A stretch of 6,435 nt of DNA from Elusimicrobiota bacterium (GTDB lineage: Bacteria > Elusimicrobiota > Elusimicrobia > Elusimicrobiales > Elusimicrobiaceae): positions 1 to 6,435 of the forward strand of contig JAISVV010000134.1 of the NCBI GenBank assembly GCA_031271365.1. The letters run 5' to 3'. Below, piece after piece: positions 1-5,082 of the stretch. Both the position numbers and the translations under genes were made by a program. The notes beneath the pieces were generated by a model. The model was not told where the DNA came from. It made no database searches and saw nothing but the letters and a program-made list of their open reading frames with translations. Numbering within the stretch: position 1 is the first letter of the stretch; each line of letters starts with the position of its first letter.

Positions 1-2
1 CA

Positions 3-1235
3 CTACTCTAATGGGATTGCCGCGCCCCTGCGCTCCTCGCAATGACGCAATATTACCAAAGTTTCCACGTGTTCGGTGTGCGGGAAAAAGTCAAAGCATT
101 GCGCGTGCGTCACTTTGTATTTTTGGCCAAGCGTTTTTAAATTTTCCGCCAGCGTAACCGGGTTGCAGGAGATGTATAAAACATCTTTAACCCCGCTTTC
201 CAAAACCGCTTTTGCCGCCTTCGGGTGCAGGCCGCTGCGGGGCGGGTCCAGTATCACGGCCGAGTTAAAAGCGCTTATTTTATTTGCCGCCAAAAAATCT
301 TCCGTGGTATTGCAAAAAAAGTCCACATTATCTATTTTATTAATTTGCGCGTTGCGCCGCCCGTTTATGACGGCGGGCTCCACGCTTTCCACGCACAAAA
401 CTTTGCCGCATAAATCGGCGCAGAACAGGCTAAAGCTGCCCGCGCCGCCGTAAAAATCGTAAAGCGTTTGCGGCTTTATTTTTTCTATAAACTCTCTTAC
501 GCGGCCGTACATAAGGTTAGCCGCCTTAGTGTTTGTCTGGAAGAATGATTGCGGCGAAAGTTCAAAAAATAAGTCGCGCAGGCCGTTGTTTATGCTTTCT
601 TTTATCTGCGCGCCGCCTTTTAAAATTTTTATTTCGCTAAGCCCCGCCGCGTCGCTTACGCCGGCGTTAAGCGCGGTTAGCACGCTGTAGTTTGGGTAAA
701 ACTTTTCAATAATTTCCACAAGGCCCTCGGCGTTAAAAAGCGTTGCGGAAATTAAAACCAGCATGCCCTCGCCGGTATTTTTGCCCTCGCGCATTAAGAT
801 ATTGCGCAGCGCGCCGGTATGTTTGCGCTGGTCGTAAAAACCTAAATTATTTTTGGCGGCCCAGGCGCGTATCTGCGCCAGCAGCGGCGGCATTTGCGGG
901 TTAAATAAAATACATTCCCGCAAATCCACGCACCTGTCCCAGCGGCCCTTCAGGCGAAAGCCCAAAGCGTCCTCAAACTCCGGCGGCAGGGTTTTATCGC
1001 GCAAAATTTTTTTGCCCGCCGGCTCGCGCCACAGCACTTGGCGTGAAAAACTTAACTCTATTTTATTGCGGAAGTATTCTGTTTGCGGCGATGGCGTTAT
1101 ATCAAGCGCGCCGCCGTAGTAAGGCGCAAGCAAGGCGGCAACTTTATCCGTTTTGTTTTTAAGCTGCCGCTCGTAGGCGATATTTTGCAGCGCGCAGCCG
1201 CCGCAAACGCCAAAATGGCGGCATAGGTTAGACAT
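3..1235 (-). CDS. rlmD: 23S rRNA (uracil-5-)-methyltransferase, RlmD/RlmC (RumA) family, TRAM-less, with repeat-derived C-terminal tail
   Basis: SAM-dependent enzyme that methylates C5 of a uridine in 23S rRNA in the cytoplasm. Seen in the 410-residue product: an N-terminal iron-sulphur cysteine motif (C5, C11, C14 in CRHFGVCGGC, with C108 in DLRECILFNPQ as the likely fourth ligand); SPQSFFQTN at 227-235; SAM-binding motif DFYGGAGS from D260; DPPRSG from D330; the catalytic cysteine C357 in SCNP; and the likely general base E391 in HTEHVET. The cysteine segment is nearly the same as in E. coli RlmD, but the protein starts there and lacks the N-terminal TRAM domain, as RlmC does. RlmD versus RlmC (U1939 versus U747), or dual specificity, therefore cannot be settled. 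The ATG overlaps the end of ychF by 8 bases and has no clear Shine-Dalgarno, suggesting translational coupling. The family core ends near R397; residues 398-410 (HCEERRGAAIPLE) come from a repeat-like sequence. The TAG stop is at 3-5, so the gene is complete. Confidence 0.88.
   Translation of the reverse strand: MSNLCRHFGVCGGCALQNIAYERQLKNKTDKVAALLAPYYGGALDITPSPQTEYFRNKIELSFSRQVLWREPAGKKILRDKTLPPEFEDALGFRLKGRWDRCVDLRECILFNPQMPPLLAQIRAWAAKNNLGFYDQRKHTGALRNILMREGKNTGEGMLVLISATLFNAEGLVEIIEKFYPNYSVLTALNAGVSDAAGLSEIKILKGGAQIKESINNGLRDLFFELSPQSFFQTNTKAANLMYGRVREFIEKIKPQTLYDFYGGAGSFSLFCADLCGKVLCVESVEPAVINGRRNAQINKIDNVDFFCNTTEDFLAANKISAFNSAVILDPPRSGLHPKAAKAVLESGVKDVLYISCNPVTLAENLKTLGQKYKVTHAQCFDFFPHTEHVETLVILRHCEERRGAAIPLE
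13..46 (-). repeat. Short dispersed-repeat-like element overlapping the 3' end of the methyltransferase gene
   Basis: On the minus strand this stretch reads GTCATTGCGAGGAGCG, then a GC-rich middle, then GCAATCCC. Its ends carry 5-bp inverted arms (ATTGC at 16-20 and GCAAT at 39-43). The sequence closely resembles a short repeat scattered through the genomes of several unrelated bacteria, often recognised because it is translated as HCEERSDEAI-like peptides at gene ends. Here it is read in frame and supplies the HCEERRGAAIP tail. Only one copy lies in the window, so its repeat status rests on recall of the family and not on copies seen here. Confidence 0.5.
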
Positions 1236-2295
1236 TAAACTTAAAGTCGCACACGTCGCCTTCGCTCATAAGGTAGTCGCGGCCTTCCTGGCGCAGCAGG
1301 CCCTTTTCCTTTAGGTTTTTAGCGCTTTTGTGCTCGAGCATATGCTCTACGTTATAAATCTCGGCGCAGATAAAGCCGCGCTCTATGTCGCTGTGTATTT
1401 TGCCGGCCGCGCGCGGCGCGGGGCAGTTTTTGGGTATAAGCCAGCTGCGCGCCTCTATCTTGCCGGCGGTAAAAAATACGCTCAGGTTAAGCAGGTCCAG
1501 GCCGGCGCGGACAATTTTTTCCAGCCCGGTGTAATCGCTGCCTATTTCGGCTAAAAACAGCTTTTTTTCTTCTTCGGGCAGCTCGGCGATTTCGGCTTCA
1601 AGTTTTACGCAAAGTTCCACGTAACCCGCGCCGGTTTTGGCGGCGCGGTCTTTAAGTTTTTGCGCGTTTTCCGTATTAGGTTTTTCGGAATTATTGCCTA
1701 CGTAAAGCATCGGCTTTAAGGTAAGCAAAGCAAGTTCTTTCTTCTCTTCTTCGCTTAAATCCGCCAAAGAGGCGGGCTTGCCGGCTTTTAGAAGTTCGTG
1801 CGTTTTTTTTAAAGTTTCCAGGCGGGCTTTTGCCTCTTTATTGCCGCTTTTGGCGTTACTTTCGGCTTTGGGCAGCATTTTCTCCACGCTTTCCAAATCG
1901 GCAAGCATAAGCTCGGTTTCTATAATTTCAACGTCGCGCAGCGGGTCCACCGAGCCGGACACATGCACAACATTCTCGTCTTCAAACAAGCGTACCACGT
2001 GGATAATAGCGTCCACCTCGCGGATATTGGCCAAAAATTTATTGCCCAAACCCTCGCCTTTGCTGGCGCCCTCAACAATGCCGGCGATATCCACAAAGCG
2101 TATATAGGCGGCAACTTTTTTAGTTTCAAAAAGCTCTGCCAACGCGTCAAGGCGCTTATCGGGTATAGGCACCACGCCCACGTTTGGCTCAATGGTGGTA
2201 AAAGGATAGTTGGAAGCCTGCGCCCCGGCGTTAGTTAAAGCGTTAAATAAAGAAGATTTGCCCACATTAGGCAGCCCGACAATACCGATATCCAT
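1228..2295 (-). CDS. ychF: Redox-regulated-type ATPase YchF (OLA1 family, Obg-related P-loop protein)
   Basis: Ribosome-associated cytoplasmic NTPase of the YchF/OLA1 branch, which prefers ATP over GTP and is linked to translation and stress responses. The 355-residue product (E. coli YchF has 363) shows the P-loop GLPNVGKS (7-14), switch motif PFTTIEPN (31-38), DIAG (69-72), the catalytic-loop histidine H111 in HVSG (E. coli H114), the G4-position NNSE (201-204, the ATP-type NxxE in place of NKxD), a helical insert around 130-190, and a C-terminal TGS domain from about 270 ending in the family-typical [10 protein letters not shown]. Two departures: T34 stands where E. coli has C35, the residue tied to redox inhibition, and the G4 tetrad is NNSE rather than NVNE. 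The start ATG is at 2295 with CCGGAG nine bases upstream. It lies 93 bases after a co-directional tRNA-Glu and overlaps the downstream methyltransferase start by 8 bases, so the two are probably one operon. Confidence 0.97.
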   Translation of the reverse strand: MDIGIVGLPNVGKSSLFNALTNAGAQASNYPFTTIEPNVGVVPIPDKRLDALAELFETKKVAAYIRFVDIAGIVEGASKGEGLGNKFLANIREVDAIIHVVRLFEDENVVHVSGSVDPLRDVEIIETELMLADLESVEKMLPKAESNAKSGNKEAKARLETLKKTHELLKAGKPASLADLSEEEKKELALLTLKPMLYVGNNSEKPNTENAQKLKDRAAKTGAGYVELCVKLEAEIAELPEEEKKLFLAEIGSDYTGLEKIVRAGLDLLNLSVFFTAGKIEARSWLIPKNCPAPRAAGKIHSDIERGFICAEIYNVEHMLEHKSAKNLKEKGLLRQEGRDYLMSEGDVCDFKFNV

Positions 2296-2304
2296 AAATT
2301 AAAA

Positions 2305-2308
2305 CTCC
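2305..2308 (-). promoter_or_regulatory. Shine-Dalgarno site of ychF
   Basis: GGAG on the minus strand, inside TTCCGGAG, nine bases before the ATG at 2295. It fixes the ychF start and contrasts with the neighbouring methyltransferase and nagF genes, neither of which shows a comparable site. Confidence 0.75.
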
Positions 2309-2315
2309 GGAAGAA

Positions 2316-2343
2316 ATTAAAAGGTAATTACCCGTCTTCGCAA
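2316..2343 (-). promoter_or_regulatory. Weak candidate promoter for ychF
   Basis: On the minus strand TTGCGA (2338-2343, four of six matches to the -35 consensus) is followed after 16 bases by TTTAAT (2316-2321, five of six matches to the -10). Transcription would begin just upstream of the ychF Shine-Dalgarno. The elements sit inside the interlocking inverted repeats, so base pairing there could affect read-through from the tRNA. Such matches are common by chance in AT-rich gaps. ychF may equally be transcribed from the tRNA promoter. Confidence 0.22.
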
Positions 2344-2383
2344 TAAAATACCTTTTTATCGCGTCGCAGCAAAGCGAAGACGG
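2319..2383. repeat. Two interlocking inverted repeats between tRNA-Glu and ychF
   Basis: Stem A: CCGTCTTCGC (2332-2341) is the exact reverse complement of GCGAAGACGG (2374-2383), 10 bp with a 32-base spacer. Stem B: AAAAGGTA (2319-2326) is the exact reverse complement of TACCTTTT (2349-2356), 8 bp with a 22-base spacer. One arm of B lies inside the loop of A and the other outside, so the arms alternate. In RNA they could be mutually exclusive hairpins or an H-type pseudoknot. Read from the tRNA, stem B ends in TTTTAATTT, a poor U-tract, so it could be a weak terminator or attenuator between tRNA and ychF. A 10-bp palindrome GGTAATTACC (2323-2332) lies at the junction of the two. The function is unknown. 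Confidence 0.6.
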
Positions 2384-2388
2384 AAAAG

Positions 2389-2464
2389 TGGCGCCCCGTA
2401 CGGGAATCGAACCCGTCTTTCCGCCTTGAGAGGGCGATGTCCTAAACCAATAGACGAACGGGGC
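2389..2464 (-). tRNA. tRNA-Glu (anticodon CUC)
   Basis: Complete 76-base cloverleaf on the minus strand. The acceptor stem GCCCCGT (from 2464) pairs perfectly with ACGGGGC; the D arm is GTC...GAC with GG in its loop; the anticodon stem TCGCC/GGCGG has one T-G wobble and holds the loop CTCTCAA, giving anticodon CTC that reads GAG. The variable loop has 4 bases; the T arm is ACGGG-TTCGATT-CCCGT; the discriminator is G and CCA is encoded (2389-2391). The sequence follows the E. coli tRNA-Glu layout closely, including GGCGG on the anticodon 3' arm and discriminator G. A CUC isoacceptor is a supplement: the UUC form normally reads both Glu codons, so a second tRNA-Glu gene is expected elsewhere. 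It lies upstream of and in the same direction as ychF. Confidence 0.97.
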
Positions 2465-2472
2465 ACATATAT

Positions 2473-2478
2473 ATTTTA
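2473..2478 (-). promoter_or_regulatory. Candidate -10 element for tRNA-Glu
   Basis: TAAAAT on the minus strand, followed by ATATATGT directly before the mature tRNA 5' end. A start seven bases downstream would fall near 2466, leaving almost no 5' leader for RNase P to remove. No good -35 box is found at the proper distance (2496-2501 reads GTAAAG), so the true promoter may differ. The run is AT-rich and the match may be accidental. Confidence 0.3.
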
Positions 2479-2490
2479 CCAAATTACGCG

Positions 2491-2523
2491 GCCGTCTTTA
2501 CGCCGTCTTCACAATGTCTTTAC
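2491..2523. repeat. Three tandem 11-bp direct repeats in the divergent control region
   Basis: The units on the plus strand are GCCGTCTTTAC (2491-2501), GCCGTCTTCAC (2502-2512) and AATGTCTTTAC (2513-2523). The first two differ at one base; the third keeps GTCTTTAC exactly. An 11-base spacing places each unit on about the same face of the helix, as expected for cooperative binding of a regulator, and the array lies between the tRNA-Glu and nagF start points. The last unit overlaps the candidate -35 box of nagF. Its role as an operator is inferred; no known regulator's consensus is recognised. Confidence 0.55.
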
Positions 2524-2547
2524 AATAAAGGCCTAATAATGTTTAAT
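2519..2547 (+). promoter_or_regulatory. Candidate nagF promoter, giving a near-leaderless mRNA
   Basis: TTTACA (2519-2524) and TTTAAT (2542-2547) each match the sigma-70 hexamers at five of six positions and are 17 bases apart, the optimal spacing. The start of transcription would be about 2554, two bases before the nagF ATG at 2556. The -35 box is part of the last 11-bp repeat, so a protein bound to the repeats could compete with or contact RNA polymerase. Confidence 0.42.
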
Positions 2548-2555
2548 CTAATATT

Positions 2556-5063
2556 ATGACAAACAATGCGCATGATACGCGGCTTACCATCTATTCCCCC
2601 GTAGCGGGCCTGGTGCGCCCGCTTACCGACGTTCCCGACCCTGTTTTTGCCGAAAAAATGCTCGGCGACGGCCTGGCGGTGGAGCCAAGCTCCAACACGC
2701 TTTACGCGCCTATGGACGGCGTCGTAAAAACGCTGCATAAGGCTTTCCACGCTTTGGTGATAGAAAAGGACGGGGTGGAGATTTTAATCCACGTCGGGGT
2801 GGAAACCGTCAATATGCACGGCGAGGGTTTTAAGGCTTTTGTTTCAAAAGGCAGCGCGGTAAAAAAAGGCGATAAACTTTTAGAATTTGACAGAGATTTA
2901 ATCTCCAAACGCGCGCAAAGCAATTTTGTCATAGTAATAGTGGCCAACCAGCCCGAAGTTAAAATATTTACCACTTCCGCAAAAGAGGCCGCCCCGGGCC
3001 AGCCTTTATTTGCCCTTGGCGCCGCCGTTAAAGAAGAGGCCCCCGCCCCCGCGGCCCGGCCTCCGCAGCCGGAGCTTTGCTCCGACGTTATAACAATACA
3101 AAACAAAAACGGCTTTCACGCGCGGCCGGCCTCCGTGCTGGCCAAACTTGCCGCCGGTTTCGAAGACACCGATATCTTTATCGTCAAAAACAATACCCGC
3201 GCAAACGCAAAAAGTATGGTGGAAATTTTGGGCCTGGGCATAGATTTCGGCGATAAAATCAGCTTTTGCGCCTCCGGCGCGCGGCAGGCGCAGGCGTTGG
3301 AAGAAGTCACCGCGGCTATTTTAAAGGGCCTAAACGAAGGCGCCCGCGCGCAAACCGGCGCAAACAAGCCTAAGCCCGATTTCAGCAAAGAGGCGCAGCT
3401 TTCGGGCGTAAACGTTTTCCCCGGGCTGGTGCTGGGCAAGGCTTTCATCTACGAAAAAGAAGAAATTAAAGTAGAAGAATATTGCGACAACCCCGAAAAA
3501 GAGTTAAATAAACTCTACGCCGCGGTGGAGGCCGTAACCGCCGCCCTTAAGGCCGAAATCGAAGCCGCCGCCGGCCATACCGGCAAAACCGAAATTTTAG
3601 AAGCGCATCTTACCATGCTGGGGGACCCTGTTTTGCGGCAAACCTCCCGGGAGCTTGTTAAAAGCGGTAAATGCGCCGCTTTCGCCTGCCGCGCGGCCAC
3701 GCAAAAAGGCATTTCCGTACTGCAGGCCACCGGCAATAAACTTTTGCAGGAGCGCGCCGACGACTATAAAGACGTTGAAGCGCGCCTTATCTTTGCGCTT
3801 ACCGGCAAAAAACAGACGGCGCCCGTTTTCGGGCCGGACACTATTTTGATAATGCGCAATATGCTGCCCTACGAGCTGGCTTATATCAATCAAAACGTAA
3901 AGGGCATTGCGCTGGCCGGGGGCTCGCCGACGTCGCATGTGTCTATAATGCTTAAAAACATGGGCGTGCCTTCCATAATATCGCTGGGCGGCGATATAAT
4001 GTCGGTGCCGCAGGGCGCGGACGTTATCATAAACTCCGAACTGGGCACAATTACAATAAACCCCTCTAATATAGAGGAAGTTAAAAAACAGCAGCAGATT
4101 AAGGCCAAAGCCCGCGCCGAAAACCGCGCCCGCGCTTTGGAGCCGGCCATAACCAAAGACGGCGTTGAAATACGCATAAAAGGCAATGTCGGCACGCTGG
4201 ATGAAGCTCAAAAAGCCGCGGCCTTGGGCGCAAAAGGCCTGGGCCTTGTGCGCAGCGAATTTTTGTTTGCAGGCAACGCCGTTGCGCCCACCGAAGAGGA
4301 GCAGTATAAACTTTACCAGCAAATTGCGGACAGCCAAAACGGCCAAAGCGTCATTATCCGCACGCTGGACGTAGGCGGCGATAAACCGCTTGCCTTTATG
4401 CCCATAGAGCGCGAGGAAAACCCCATAATGGGCCTGCGCGGCGTGCGCAACTACAGCCTGGATATAGAAATTTTTAAAAGCCAGGTGCGCGCCATTTTGC
4501 GCGTAACGCCCTGCGGCGCGGCCAAAATAATGCTGCCCATGATAGGTTTTACCGGCGAGCTGGCTTTCTTCAGGGAGATAATCGCAAAGGAAGCCGCCGC
4601 CCTTGGCGTTAAAGATTTTTCCGTCGGTATTATGGTGGAAGTGCCCTCTGCCGCTTTAATGGCCGGCGAGTTTGCCAGGCAGGCTGATTTCCTCTCCTTA
4701 GGCACCAATGATTTAACGCAATACGCCCTGGCAATAGACCGCGGGCACCCTTCTTTAAGTTCTTACGCCGATACTTTAAACCCGGCCGTATTAAAACTTA
4801 TCGCCATGACGGCCGAAGGCGGCGCAAAACACGGCAAGCCGGTCGGCGTGTGCGGGGCGGCGGCCTCCGATTTGGTGGCAGTGCCGCTTTTAATAGGCTT
4901 AGGCGTAAGCGATTTAAGCGTGGTAGGCCCGCTTATCCCCGACGTTAAAGCCTTTATAAGGACGCTTGATTTTAAAGAATGCCGCGATATGGCCCGCGCC
5001 GCGCTTAATATGCAGCAAGCGCGCCAGACGCGCGAGATGGTTAAAGCAAGATTTAAATTATAA
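2556..5063 (+). CDS. nagF: Multiphosphoryl transfer protein: EIIA(Glc type)-HPr-Enzyme I fusion (NagF-like)
   Basis: Cytoplasmic PTS protein that takes phosphate from PEP and relays it to the EIIB domain of a sugar permease. The 835 residues hold three domains. EIIA of the glucose/GlcNAc family (about 10-155) has H65 and phospho-acceptor H79 in ILIHVG. HPr (about 177-262) has H188 in FHARPAS and S220 at the Ser46 position. Enzyme I (about 282-835) has H461 in GGSPTSHVSIM, the PEP-barrel motifs RTLDVGGDKP (602-611), GLRGVR (626-631) and LSLGTNDLTQY (713-723), and the acid-base cysteine C766 in GVCG. An Ala/Pro-rich linker (156-172) and a Lys/Pro linker (about 262-280) join them. All phosphorylation sites are intact. 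An in-frame TAA at 2544 leaves ATG 2556 as the only good start, yet no Shine-Dalgarno precedes it. nagE follows after 19 bases, as in nagF-nagE operons. Most databases would name it PEP-protein phosphotransferase (ptsI/ptsP); substrate assignment comes from nagE. Confidence 0.95.
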   Translation: MTNNAHDTRLTIYSPVAGLVRPLTDVPDPVFAEKMLGDGLAVEPSSNTLYAPMDGVVKTLHKAFHALVIEKDGVEILIHVGVETVNMHGEGFKAFVSKGSAVKKGDKLLEFDRDLISKRAQSNFVIVIVANQPEVKIFTTSAKEAAPGQPLFALGAAVKEEAPAPAARPPQPELCSDVITIQNKNGFHARPASVLAKLAAGFEDTDIFIVKNNTRANAKSMVEILGLGIDFGDKISFCASGARQAQALEEVTAAILKGLNEGARAQTGANKPKPDFSKEAQLSGVNVFPGLVLGKAFIYEKEEIKVEEYCDNPEKELNKLYAAVEAVTAALKAEIEAAAGHTGKTEILEAHLTMLGDPVLRQTSRELVKSGKCAAFACRAATQKGISVLQATGNKLLQERADDYKDVEARLIFALTGKKQTAPVFGPDTILIMRNMLPYELAYINQNVKGIALAGGSPTSHVSIMLKNMGVPSIISLGGDIMSVPQGADVIINSELGTITINPSNIEEVKKQQQIKAKARAENRARALEPAITKDGVEIRIKGNVGTLDEAQKAAALGAKGLGLVRSEFLFAGNAVAPTEEEQYKLYQQIADSQNGQSVIIRTLDVGGDKPLAFMPIEREENPIMGLRGVRNYSLDIEIFKSQVRAILRVTPCGAAKIMLPMIGFTGELAFFREIIAKEAAALGVKDFSVGIMVEVPSAALMAGEFARQADFLSLGTNDLTQYALAIDRGHPSLSSYADTLNPAVLKLIAMTAEGGAKHGKPVGVCGAAASDLVAVPLLIGLGVSDLSVVGPLIPDVKAFIRTLDFKECRDMARAALNMQQARQTREMVKARFKL

Positions 5064-5069
5064 ATCAAC

Positions 5070-5073
5070 GGAG
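5070..5073 (+). promoter_or_regulatory. Shine-Dalgarno site of nagE
   Basis: GGAG within AACGGAGATTG, nine bases before the ATG at 5083 and inside the 19-base gap after the nagF stop. It selects the nagE start and shows the gene can be translated independently of nagF. No terminator-like hairpin lies in this gap. Confidence 0.75.
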
Positions 5074-5082
5074 ATTGACTAA

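Noticed and set aside
2323..2336. GGTAATTACC palindrome considered as an intrinsic terminator
   Set aside because: A perfect palindrome without a loop, mostly A-T pairs, and only a short interrupted T run afterwards on the minus strand; too weak to call alone.
2267..2482. Open frame of 71 codons on the minus strand across the tRNA and the start of ychF
   Set aside because: It runs through the whole tRNA-Glu gene and into ychF in another frame, and has no ribosome binding site or family resemblance.
2491..2523. Possible CRISPR or minisatellite array
   Set aside because: The units are only 11 bp, directly adjacent without spacers, and just three in number; a regulatory direct repeat is the simpler reading.
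3597..4346. Long open frame (249 codons) antisense to the Enzyme I part of nagF
   Set aside because: Its product is low-complexity and basic/aromatic with no recognisable domain, and the opposite strand encodes highly conserved Enzyme I motifs. It is a by-product of GC-rich codon bias.
2556..5063. Fructose-type multiphosphoryl protein (FruB/FPr)
   Set aside because: The EIIA domain has the glucose-family motifs (YSPVAG, ILIHVG with H79, GEGF) rather than the fructose/mannitol EIIA fold, and the neighbour is a NagE-type EIIC.
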